Assembly (NCBI RefSeq): GCF_008831285.2
Contig: NC_045142.1
Coordinates: 11,734,716-11,798,715, forward strand
Origin: Nymphaea colorata
Lineage: Eukaryota > Streptophyta > Magnoliopsida > Nymphaeales > Nymphaeaceae
Length of the DNA stretch: 64,000 nt
Reading direction: 5' to 3'
Of the stretch, positions 8,854-20,485 are shown piece by piece (position 1 is the stretch's first letter; each line of letters opens with the position of its first letter). Position numbers and translations under genes: made by a program. Under the pieces are notes generated by a model. That model did no database searches and had not been told where the DNA came from. It was given only the letters and a program-made list of their open reading frames with translations.

Positions 8854-9813
8854 GAACCGTGAATCTAACTCTACTGTGACATATAGGGACATTGTATTTA
8901 GGTGGTCCATCATTTTGATTGGATGGCTAAAAAAAGAAATTTTTAATGTTTTTTTCCTCATATGACTCTGCTTTGCCATGTGGGCTCATTGACTATTCCC
9001 GTGATCTTCACTAACCAATCATTGTCTTCCAACTGGCCCCTTTTATAGGAGCATATGGTGTCTTCCTTTTTCTGGCTGAGTGAGAGGTTCATCCCTACCA
9101 TTAGGAATGAGGACCGAAGTTCCCTCCATTCTCCCTGCCACTAGGATCCTTAGCTATGTCGGCATCAATGATGGCAGCAGTGCATCCTTCAATTTGGATG
9201 TCGTGCCCTACCATCTTAAGACATAGGATCATGCCCACATGAATTGAACTAAAAACCTGCATTCCTATAAGCCCCAACCCTGACCAGCTAGGTTATACCC
9301 CTTGAGGCTGGAACCTCCCATCTCAAAAGTGTTTGATATACTATAAATTGAATGAAGTTTACAAGTCCATAAGTGCGTACATGAAATTAATTCCTATTTT
9401 AGCTTAAATGAAAATCCTTTGTTTCTCGACTGCATTGGTTGTCCTTGGGCCTGCATTCTCACCTATACAAGTGAGTTGAAAGGGGAGAGTGGACAGCATT
9501 AACTCTATAAACCATACTGGAGCTCCAGCTTAACTCCTTTAAGCTCTTAAACTAAACCTCCTTTTCTTTTTCATATCAAGTCCACATAGATCACCTCATA
9601 TACTTTTAACATACAAGAAATAAAGCACAAGTGAGACTAAAAGAGAAAAGGACTGGGAGATAACTGAAAACTAGGTCTAGTGGATCATAGTTACTTGTTG
9701 GGCAGATCAGATTTATAAATGAGGACTTCATTCTTTTTTAAGTCCCTTTTTTAAAAAATTCATAAAAACATATTTTCAAGATCGACACAAAACCTTTCAA
9801 TTATATAATCAGC

Positions 9814-9817
<4 letters not shown>

Positions 9818-9863
<46 letters not shown>
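9818..9863. repeat. (GA)n microsatellite
   Basis: Continuous GA dinucleotides in PLR copy 1 intron 3. The counterpart in copy 2 is at 33702-33737 and is shorter and interrupted. Confidence 0.95.
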
Positions 9864-9867
<4 letters not shown>

Positions 9868-10009
9868 CTGCAATGGGTTGTTAGTGACAGGACACAAAAG
9901 TAGGAAAGAGAATTGGATTGACAGAACATATGTACCCTTGTCTAGGGAGACACAGCGAGCCGAGCTTTCTTGAAATCTACTTGAACTCACCTGTATGTGC
10001 CCAACTTGA

Positions 10010-10325
10010 GCTTGACTCATTTAATAAACAAGTTAAGCTCAAGCTTGAGTTAACAGCTGAGTTATGAATGAGTAGAGTTTGAGTTACATGAGCTTGACTT
10101 GTTTAAACTCAAGCCAGCTCTTGTCTTCCCTGTTTATTAATCTTCAGCAGTATATCGATAGTCTTTGAAAAATTTTAACACCTTGTTTTGTGCCTTTCAT
10201 TTTTATTTAAAGAAAAAATATATATGAATCAAGTGACATGCGATGGAACAAGTTGAGCTCAAGCCAAGTAATATGTGACTTGAGCCGAGGTGGAGCTGGC
10301 TAAGCTCGAGCTCAGCTCACTTCTT
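10010..10325. repeat. degenerate CTCAAGCTTGAG-type motif cluster (unit 1)
   Basis: Words such as aagctcaagcttgag, gagcttgactt, gagctcaagcc and aagctcgagctcagctc recur with irregular spacing on both strands. The cluster is partly palindromic and non-coding. A matching cluster lies at 33880-34195 in unit 2. Confidence 0.6.
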
Positions 10326-10464
10326 ATACATTCCCGGCCACACCCATGATCAATTAATGAAAGATAACCATTTTTTTCTTGTATGACATTGGTAGCGCAG
10401 ACGATGAGGTCCCCTACGGGGGAAATTTTAACAGTATGTTCATCTCTGCATTCCTTAGGACTAG

Positions 10465-13400
10465 AAACAACACCAGTAGCAATTAAGTCTTCTCATGATC
10501 CCTGGATACCTCAAACAACATGCCTTCTTTTCTTTCAACACTTTCCCTCAAGTGGGTAATGAAAATTGGAACAACCTGGGACTTGAATAGGGAACTGGGT
10601 CCTTCAAGTGCCTTTTGTAAATCCATCTGCAATATTTTTTCTGGCCATGATGTGAGGGCTGCAATTTTTTTTACATGTTTTGTCCTTTCCTGAAATACAT
10701 AACTGACAATGATTTACTAGCAGCTTTATTGTTTCAATGAAGATCGATGCTTCTTGAATCTCAAACCCCAACTGAATGAGTACACTTCTTACCCATATTA
10801 GTAAATTAAATATGTCGTATTTGTATACACTTTAGCATGCAAAGACTCCTTGGCTCTTACTTTTCTATACCACTAAATTTCCAACCATTATGATCCTAAA
10901 GTAGATCTTCTATCAAGAACATCTCTTGCCCAATTGGCATCACAATATCATTCAATTTTGTTGTTTCCACCATATTTTTATGACATTTCCAAGGCTTATT
11001 CATGCATATGCTCTTCAAATTTGTAATATCAGTGCAAGTAATAATAAGGTATATCAGTTTTGCCACTAACCTTTGAAATGTCCATTTGTCCACCTCTAGG
11101 TCTACCGTTGAATTTAAAGAGGAGTTTCCACTAGTTGGGAGGCCAAATTTATAGTCCCCTTTTAGGTCAAGAGCATACCTTTTTGACTCAGGCGTGGTCC
11201 TTTGTAATATTTAGCAATTTTATTAACCAAAAAGATATTTCAACGGGCCAAGATCCTTTATATCAAATGTCACAGGCAGGTATTTTCATTCTTTCAACCC
11301 ATCCATGTTAATACTAATAGTAACCAAGACATCAAGATAACTAAGTGCAAAAATTATGTTTTTCCCATTGATTTTCACAGATATTATATTTCCTCACTTA
11401 CACTTACAAATTGCTAGCTTTCAAAAGGGCCAACTTAGTTTAGCATATTAAGCTATTGAAGATTGTTTAAGGCCGTAGACATCCTTTTTTAAGTGTACAA
11501 ACTTGAACCTTTTTTGGGTTAGGGTGACCAAGTATCAATTCCATGTGGACTCCTTCATTTAGTTAATCTTGGAGAACTACATTGTTGATATTGAGACACT
11601 GGACTTGAAATTATAGGCAATAGATAAAATGGCTCTTAATTTATTTGCCTTGACCACTAGAATGTATCTTTCAAGATCATATTCCACTCCAAAATCTTGA
11701 GCAATCCTGTTGTGAGAAATAAAGCCTTGTACTTATCAATATTTTCATACCTCCTAGGTTTGATTTTTTTCGTAGTGCCTCAAGTTATTCATCCATAACA
11801 TGTCTCAACTAAAGTTTTTATGGATGCATTATAAGGTGCAGCTCATGAAATTTATAAACATTTTTTTACAAAAAATGCATGTTTACAGGAGACATGATAA
11901 GAATAAATGTATTTATCCATGAGATATCTAGAAGCATTGTAAGTAATATAATACTAGAGCAAAATGAGGGGCCATTCAGCTCATAAGCAAGACATCTTTT
12001 GTTTCACTTTAAACTGAGCAAGATAATGCCACACTTTCTTAAGTTAGTCTTCACCCATAGAGTTATCACAATTCTGGTGCCTTTCTCCAATGCCAGTTTG
12101 TGATTCTTCACGCATATTTCAACATGAAGGAAAGTGTCCACAATGTCAACATTTGGCTGAATACTCTTCCCTTGGAAGGTACTTCCTAAACTTCATTGTA
12201 AGAATAACATTGAATGCTATTGGTCTCCATCTGACATGCTTATGAGTTGCAATCCGTATGTGTATAATACAACCAGCTACATTGAAGATGATCAAGACTG
12301 ATTTTTTTTGCCAAGAACAGCCCTCCGCTGCCACCAAATCTCTTAACCTTGGACTGGTCATTCAATTAATTGGTAAGTAGTAGAAATGGCTTTGGTCCAA
12401 AAGATTTTAGGAATATTTGATTGAAACAGTAGTGACCTAGCAAATTTAAGTAGACAACAACTTTTATTATCACACCATTGTCCAATCTTAAGAATTGAAT
12501 TTTAGTCTCAAAATGGTTTGAACCATAATGATCTTGAAATTATAAAAAGAAACCTCATCTTTGTGCTTCAACAAATAGTTCTGAATGTTCTTAGAAATAA
12601 TTTTCCACAAACAAGTCCCAACGTGTTGGTGTGAACAAGAGCAAAGGGTGTAAGAGACACACTCAAAATAGTCAAACTTAGGTCAACCTAATCTACCATA
12701 TTAACAAAATGTCACAACCTTTATTGTTAAAATGGAAAAAGGAAATAGCAAATCAAGGTGTGGCCACTTGTAGGGGCCATTAATCAATTCTGCCACGAGG
12801 AACTCTTCTCCCCAACAACCACCAACACTCTGCACTTATAGGTAACTTTGTGGACCATGTGAAGAAAATTACCATCAGCAAATAACTTCCTCATGATATA
12901 TAAGATCCAAAACACAACATTAATAGGAGCAAGGTCCACATCACAATCCAATTCGTTTGTTATCTTTGCTACATAAAAAAGACTTGACCTCAATGATAGC
13001 AATTGTAAAGCAAGAAGTCAGCAACCCGAGTGAAACAACATACGGCCTACCTTCTAAAGAAATATAGGAACATTTCAAGTACAAATAGGACCTAAACTAT
13101 TTTTTGCATGAAAATCATATAGGTAGTTGGCAAGTGCACCATATGATCCATTGTACCCGAATCAACCGCCCAATATGTTGAATGTAAAGTATTCTAAGTT
13201 ATTTTTTCCATACATAGTTTGGTAACATCTGAAGTAGTTGATGTAGGTGCAGCCATGCATGTGGTCTTCTGAATATTGTGAAGAAGCTCAGTTGTCTTCT
13301 CTAAAGCATAAAAACTATTTTGATGATCAACTATGTTTAGTCTAGGTAGGTTGCTCACCTCATTTGGAAGATCATCATCATGTTAGCTATCACTTTTATC

Positions 13401-14310
13401 TTGACAACATTTACTTTACTTCCCATTCAACTACCAGCGATGATCTTGAGTTTGGAAGTGCATTTAGACTACTGAGCCGATTCTTTAAGGGGTTTGCTCT
13501 AACTGATTGTTTAGAGCTTTGATCATAATTAGCTACAAAAAATTACCTTTTCATTGGTGTCAATGGGAGTTTTGTCATCAACCTAACTAAATTTGTGTTT
13601 TTTTTCACCGTTCGTCTGGCAAAAGACTGTCACAAATAGCACCAACAGCAAGCAAATTTGAAGTCATAAGAATGTGAATTTTAGACTGACTTAATCATCT
13701 CCAAGCCATATAAAATCTGAAAAATTCTTTCTCATTTACGTTGTATTTTTGGGTGACCCAAATAAGTTGTATTAAGACAATATAAGTCCATCTCATTCCA
13801 TTTCCCTTTAATAATGCAAATGTCCACATCAATGTCATATTTCCTTTCTAAAGGTTTCCTTAGCAACATCCTAGACTCGCACTCTTCATAATTAGGATCA
13901 TTCGGAGCAGGCTTGGGTTTTCTCCCATTAAAATGTTTTGTTTTTTATTTTATACTAAGATACAAAGTTGCACCTTACGACGAATTCAAGTAGTTCGTAC
14001 CAGTCAACAAAACATTATTAAGAGTGCATGATTCCACAATAATTCTTTGTTGAAGAGGTGACCCATGTGTTGAAGAGCATCCATGGGAACCACTAGATTC
14101 TTCTCTATCTTCAAATTCCTTGGGCATGTTGAGAATGAATGATCAAGATAAAGCAGTGCATCATAAACTGACGGTCTAATATCTTGAAGTACTGAACACA
14201 ATAGGAAAAGAAGAAATTCAATCGCACAAGCAAGGTAACATTTAATGTGTTTGAACTTGATAAATCTAAATCTATAAGGGAAACTCTCAAGATCAATTTT
14301 CATACATGGT
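10465..14310 (-). mobile_element. Ty1/copia relic B, unit 1
   Basis: A heavily decayed copia element read right to left, with many stops and frame changes. Recognisable traces are: gag near 13900-13590 (FFRFYMAWR, SLLPDER); protease near 13181-13130 (WAVDSGTMDHMVH); pre-integrase near 12990-12880 (AKITNELDCDVDLAP); integrase core near 12510-12450 (LRLDNG); RT near 11600-11440 (HMELILG, then KKDVYGLKQSS across a frame change); a LALSYLDV-like palm trace near 11350; and the RNase H approach near 11090-11000 (FQRLVAKLIYL). It differs in family from copia A. LTRs were not identified. Copies at the same place in units 2 and 3 show it was present before the unit was duplicated. Confidence 0.75.
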
Positions 14311-16222
14311 GTTTATATGCAAAATATTTTATCTTTTACACATAAACCTTTTGGAAAGAAAGGAATTGGTAACTTGTCAACAATTTTTTAAGTGAAAAGA
14401 AAACTAGGGAGATGGATCCCGCTTGTTAGTAGAAGACTTTGAAAACTAAGATTAAAATAGGATTTTGAAAAATGTTTTGAAATAGATCTTGAAAGACATT
14501 TTCAAACCTGAGAAAACGTTAATGATTTTCAAAACTGTAACATATAAGATGTTAATGAAAAGTAGTTTTTTTTGCACATTGACTATAGCCATTTATGTAA
14601 ATAAGGTCCAATTTCATTAATTTCTAGGAGGAAAGTAAGTTTATGATTGGTGTTGAAGTCAACCATGGGTGGGAAATTGAAAATGTGAGTGCTAGTACTT
14701 GTGATCTAATCACAACATGATATTAAAAAAGAAGTAAATGCATATCTAACATGAAGCAAGGAATTAAATATTCCACTATTTCCTTTTGATTTTGAATTAT
14801 AAATTGGAACAAAATAAAATAATAAAGAAAGAAATTAACAACTACACAATAAAGATAAACAAAGATATCAATGCAAAACTGGCAAAAGATATGGCCCGCT
14901 CTCTTTCATTACTTAAGAGAAAACAGATAGATGTTGTACATCACAAAACAATGAGAGTAAATACCAAACCTCAGAATAGCCAACATAACAGGCGAGGGTG
15001 TCTCAAATCATCCAATGTTTCTACACAAAAAGCAAGAGTGTCTCAAAATCATCCAACAAATCCCAAAAAGAATGTAAATTTACAACAATATTAAGACACG
15101 TAAGACTTAGGGTAATTTCAGCATGGTTACAATTGCAAAAATACACAGTACCCATTCTTCCATTAAAAGAATCATACCAAAGTCTCTGATTCTTATATTC
15201 TCTTATAACCATCCTTTTCAAAGATTGCATTCACTTCTTTGGGCTTCAAGCTATATATCTCATGGCATCTACACAAAAATATTATCAGGCAAGGTCTACC
15301 AAAAAAATAAAATAAAATAAAAAATCAATAGCATACCATATTTAATCTTCCACAACCAGTCTAACACCTTCATGAATTACCTCTCAATTCATAGACTCAC
15401 CACAAATGCTTACTTGTTCATAACTTTCTAGTCAATACACACGAACTGGATTAAAAGTTCAAATTGCAAAGGGATGGCCATGGAACGGGCCTAGTACTTT
15501 TATTCATCCAAAAAACTACATCTCTACATTTTTTTTACCACTTAACACCAAAAATCAATGCTCTAATATCGTCCCATATAGCCCACCCTCTTCTTTGTCA
15601 CCCTTAGCATTCTACAAATTCATAAGATGTGAAATCATCATTGAAAGGCCAATTGTGAAAAGCTTTTCATCCATTTGATCTTAAATTTTTTTCATCAATT
15701 TCACTTAAATTTCCTACTGTACCACCAATCCAAAATGTCTTTTAGTGAATGAGCAAGTCTAAACGAAAGATTAAATTTTTGGAAATGAAAATGCCAAGCA
15801 AAATCAGTAACTTTAAAATGCAAAAAAAAGTGGAAGCATGTTTCTCAGCTACAAAACAAGTAAAACATTTATTCACCAATGTTAGGCCAAGAGCTAAAAA
15901 TGCAACCTTCTATAGCAAAAAAAAGTAAAGGACTTGGCTCTTAGTACTGCATCAGAAGCCCATCCTCCAACTTCCAGCAATCCTGCCAACTCTATTTTTT
16001 TTCATATAACATCATTTCTTGACAAAGAATAAGCTTCTACAATACTCCAGACCAGTTTATTTTTATCATTAGTCAAAACAATGCTTTTAAAAACATAGCT
16101 TAAGCAAAGAGATCTCAATTCATGAACAACTGTAGTTGAACGAATTTGGTTGACCATGACAGCTGGAATACCATACCCATGTTATACATTATCAATAACT
16201 GCGACAGTTGTAACTCTACTAG
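14311..16222. other. AT-rich non-coding block between copia B and gypsy (unit 1)
   Basis: No family I recognise. An open stretch of about 100 codons at 14786-15094 (plus) recurs in units 2 and 3 with changes and different length. It is lysine- and asparagine-rich and looks like chance coding in AT-rich DNA. The block may be the leader and LTR of copia B, but I could not find a convincing primer-binding site or TG...CA borders. The part at 15100-16150 is also present in the other units, with sizeable gaps in unit 2. Confidence 0.5.
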
Positions 16223-16813
16223 AGATTAGGTCTTTCGCATATTTGTAATGTACATGTAACTGCTAACAAAATGAATGTAAAGTACACTTATGTAAAGGAG
16301 TATATGTGCTTTTGTTATGATTTTCATTGTATTTAGAGGTTGTGTTGGTATTATGATTATCTATCTTCTTTAGTTTCTGATTCTGCTGTAGATGATGCTC
16401 GTTTGATTAGGTAGCTTTAAGGACAAGGATTGTTGGGTGGGACATGTCTAATGTCACATGCATACCCCTTGAACCTTAATATTTGTATGCATAGGGGTTT
16501 GTCTGCACATATATATAGGCCCTTTTTTGTTAATCTGAAATAATAACTGCGAGAGTTCTGACTCTCCAACAGATGATTTGAAGGTTTGCTTATGAATACA
16601 TGTTCTTCATCAAAACAAGTAACTACAATGACAAGTCATGCCACGTACTAATTAATTGGGCAAGTTATCTATACACAAATTGGTAGACTGGGCCATGCTA
16701 GCTACATAGGTGAGTGATTTTCTTGCTTATGGTTGGTCAAAGTAACATAAAAAAAAATTCTCAAGCTATATTTCTCTTTCACACCCACGTGTGTATGACA
16801 TTACAGTGCCACA
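16223..16813 (+). repeat. 5' LTR remnant of gypsy, unit 1
   Basis: Aligns with the last 600 or so bases of the 3' LTR (22871-23490), sharing agattag, gtatttgcaatgtacatgtaa-like words and the tail with cccttttttgttaat. It ends ...gtgccaca directly before the primer-binding position. The upstream LTR part is missing. Short words around 16190-16220 resemble 16537-16565, so the left edge may be rearranged. Confidence 0.7.
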
Positions 16814-17033
16814 TTGAATTCGTATCTGGGGGAAGCTTGTTCAACATTCAGACCAGGCTCTGATCAAAACTTCATTCAACAGATGAGTTACAGGTAAAGG
16901 TTATTAGTAAGATACTGAAAAATGCATTATAGTTTACGTTAAGCAAAATAAGTCAAAAAATTTTTAATAAGAAATAATTTTGTGGATTGTAGAAACCAAA
17001 GCTTTACTCCACTAAAAGAATGTTTTAATATAC

Positions 17034-17940
17034 TATGAGGGCCATCAATGAGGAGACCAGGTTGACCTTATGGAAATTTTAATGAAAATTTCCAGGTCTA
17101 TGCAAACCCTGGACGAGGCGATTACTCAGTTGGTAGAACTGGATTCGCCATCAAAAACCACCACAACATCTCATCCAGCTACCAACAACTAGCATAAGGA
17201 TTTCATGGATTGAATGTACCAAAATTTATAGGAGGTGCATACACAATGGACGCTAATGGCTTGGTGAAATCCAAGAGGCTTTTGAACCAACCGATGTTCC
17301 AAAAAACTTAAAACCTGAGTATGGCATTCACATGTTGGCAGAAGTGCAAAACATTGGTAGAAAACCATCACATATACAAAGTTTATTAGTAAGGCAATGA
17401 ATGGAAGCAAAGCAGAAAGTATTTCATTGAGAAGTATATTCCGGACCATGTCAAGGAAAAAAGAATGCAACAATTCCTTGAGTTGGATCTGTGTGGTAGG
17501 ACTTTCGAAGAGTATATTTGTGAGTTCCACCATTTAGAAAAATACTACCCAAACACCTTTAATGTTGAGGAGGCTAGAACAAATAAGTTCATCAGAAGAT
17601 TGAACAGTTTAAGGTTAAGGATGGCGGGAACAAGGCCAATAGATCTGACGTAGGCAGTTGAAAAGGTGACTCGGATGCATGAGACTGAGTTACATTCAAG
17701 CTTGTGGAAAAAAAAATTATGTGGAATATCATCACAAGTCCCAGTTAAGAAACCTTTTGTGCCTAAGCACAGGCTCTTTCCACCACACCTAGGTCGTAGG
17801 CCTTTTCCATCAAATAGGCTAATAAGGAAAAGTGCCATTTATGCCATTGATTGCACCTTGGAAGGTTGTGTCCTATGCTTAGAAGGGTATGTTTAAATTG
17901 TGGTGGACAAAGACATTTTTTTTAGAGAATCTCCAAAGAG
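17034..17940 (+). pseudogene. gypsy gag, unit 1 (broken)
   Basis: Starts with MRAINEE. A decayed capsid domain follows, with FIGGAYTMDANGLV and, in the longest open part (17465-17653), QQFLELDLCGRTFEEYICEF, HHLEKYYPNTFNVEEARTNK, FIRRLNSLRLRMAG. This is the retrotransposon gag pattern of plant gypsy elements. A nucleocapsid zinc-knuckle trace (clearer in unit 3 as FNCGGQRHFWEN) lies at about 17890-17930. Several stops interrupt it. The sequence passes straight from the knuckle to the start of RT with no protease between. Confidence 0.8.
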
Positions 17941-17989
17941 ACAAGGAATTTCGCTACGAGGACCACTTCAAATCTGAACCTGTCAGTCA

Positions 17990-20460
17990 CCACAATCTAC
18001 CAATCAACTTAAAAATAAGAATGGCACCAGCTGAACTAGAAGAATTAAATAGAAAAATGGAATAGCTTATCAACAAAGGATTTATCAGACTGAGTGCATC
18101 ATCTAGGTGCACACCTGTGTTATTTGTAAATAAGAAGGATGATTCTATTCAGTTATGCATTGATTATCGGATATTAAATCAAGTAACCACCCATAATAAG
18201 TATCACCTCACCATAACTGAAGACCAATTAGATAAGCTACAGAACGGTTGTGTATTCTCTAAGTTTAACTTTAGATCGGGGTTATCACCAACTGAGAATT
18301 GAAGAAGAGGATATCCCTAAGACTGCTTTTTGAACATGGTATAGACATTATGAGTTTTATGTTCTTTCTTTTGGTTGACTAGTGTGCCTTCTGTGTTGAT
18401 GAATTTAATAAACAAAGTATTCAAATAACTTATTCAGCAGTTTGATATTCTGTTTATTGATGACATATTAATTTATTCATCTACTCCAAAAGACCCCGTG
18501 GAATACTTAAGAAAGGTATTGAGCATTCTTCGACAACACAAATTATATGCAAAATTCTCAAAGTGTGAATTTTGGGTGTCTAAGGATAGCTTCATGAGAC
18601 ATATTATTTATAGTAATGAAATTGCAGTAGAAAACCAAAGCTGTATAAATTCGTGAATGGAAGACTCCTACTAATATTACTTAAGTGAAAGTGTTCCTTG
18701 GATTAATTGGGTACTACAAAAGATTTATATAAGGATTCTCTCAGCTAGCACTTCCTATAACTATGCTTCTGAAAAAAAGAAACAACATTTGATTGGAAAG
18801 GAAAATGTGATCACAGTTTTCAGACTTTGAAAAATATGACATATGTTTTGGCTATTCCATCTGGTAAGGAAGGGTTTGCCATATACACCGATGGTTCTAA
18901 ATATGGTTATAGAGCAGTCTTGATGTAGAATAGGTGAGTCATTGCTTATTCATCACACCAACAATGTCCACATGAGTGTAACCACCCAACTCATCTTTGG
19001 AAGTGAGGGCAGCTGTTCATGCCATAAAGATGTGGCAAGCCTACCTATAGTTTGAATTATTTACATACCAGAAGTCACTTATCTATTTTCTCAGAAAGAC
19101 TTGAACATTGGGTGGAGTATTTGATGGACTATTTTAAGATGCCGTACTGCTCTGGTAAGGTAAATGTTGTAGCATATGCCCCTAGTTGCAAAGGTAATGT
19201 GACTATAGGAAGTATGATTGTCCAAACATAAATATTGATGGAAAGATTGACTTCCTTTCATCCCTTTCAACCTACCCCCAAGAACATTTACTTGTGTGCA
19301 ACAATGCCAAGTAATCTAATTGAGATAATTTCACAGAAACAAAAGAATGAGCTTGATTATAGTCGATGCTTGCTCATTGTAAGAAGGATGAATCCGACTT
19401 TTCGTTGGACAATAATGATAGTGTTTGCTTCCAAGACCATTTATATGTTCCAAATAATGCAGATATAAGAAAGAAACTATTGAAAAAACTACACGCTGAT
19501 GAGCATGCAATTCATCCAGGAACAAAAAAAATTAGCATGATGCTCAGCAAAAATTTTGGTGGTCAGGAATAAAATCTGATATCACTAAACATGTGGAAAA
19601 TGTTCTATTTACCAACAAATCTAAGCAGGACATCAAGAGTCTAGAGGTTTATTGCAGCCATTGTGACAACGACATGTGGTATTTACCATCAACTTGATTT
19701 GGGGACTCAGTTACATATGATTTCTGCATTCCACCCTCAAAACTCATGGGCAAATATAGATGACAATTTAACCTTAGACCACATCTTACAAGCATGTTCT
19801 CTAGAATGGAAAGGTGAATGGGACAATCATGTATAACTAGCTGAATTAGCCTACAAACATTAGCTGCCATTGTAATATCGGCATGGCACCTTTTGAAGCT
19901 TTATATGGATGTCCTTGTTGATCGCCTATGTACTAGGATGAAATTGGAGACAAAAAATTGGAACATCCTCTAGTTAAACAGCACTATGTTGATCAAGTCT
20001 GGTTGATATGGAACAAATTATCAGCTGCTTAGGATTTTCAAAAAAGTTATCCTGAGAAGGGGCAATGGCATCTAAGTTTTGAAGGAAATTGGGGATCATG
20101 TATTTTAATGTATGCCCTCAATCAGAGTATTTTAAGGACTGGTAAGATGAGAAAATTGAATCTTAGTTGGACCTTTTGAAATTTTAGAAAGAATTGGTGA
20201 AAAGGTTTACCAACTATCAATGCCACCACAATACTCTCAGGTTCATAAGGTCTTTCATGTGTCAATGCTGCGAAAGTATGTACTAGATCCTAGTCATGTG
20301 ATTAACCATCACGATTTATAAGTTCAAGAAGAATTGACATATACAAAACGAAAACGTACCAGTAGTAAAAGTTGAATGGCAACACCACAGGACCATTGAT
20401 AGTACTTGGGAATTGAAAGCTGATATGCAGAAACCTTATCCCTGACCATTTATATAGACA
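17990..20460 (+). pseudogene. gypsy pol remnant, unit 1 (RT, RNase H, integrase ends)
   Basis: RT begins with RMAPAELEELN at about 18020. It continues with [20 protein letters not shown] (18117 on), the palm motif LFIDDILIYSS (about 18450), intact here, and KFSKCEFWVS. RNase H is marked by FAIYTDGSKYG near 18870. The integrase zinc-binding region follows (HAIHPGTKKISMMLSKN near 19510). Text then jumps to LGTQLHMISAFHPQN near 19700, which normally lies after the second catalytic aspartate, so the central core is missing. The tail ends with a WELKADMQKPYP trace, like the VxWxxH...TWE end of plant gypsy pol. Stops and frameshifts are numerous. This is not functional. Confidence 0.82.
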
Positions 20461-20485
20461 TAAGAAATTTCAAGGATGAAATTAT

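Larger units (their letters stand above)
8520..10460 (+). other. PLR copy 1 intron 3, truncated
   Basis: Follows donor GTAAGG. It contains (AC)n and (TA)n microsatellites (8673-8850), a moderately GC-rich block at 9030-9330 without a gene I can name, a (GA)n tract, and a run of CAAGCTTGAG-like words. Most of it aligns with copy 2 from 32633 to about 34330. At about 10455-10465 the match jumps to the copia B flank, so the acceptor and last exon are absent here. Confidence 0.7.

Noticed and set aside
8659-8979. Open frames over the AC/TA microsatellites on both strands
   Set aside because: The translations are strings of T-H, Y-I and V-C repeats; pure low complexity.
14786-15094. Lysine/asparagine-rich frame repeated in units 2 and 3
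   Set aside because: Length differs in each unit, with frame-ending changes, and composition is that of AT-rich DNA; no domain seen.
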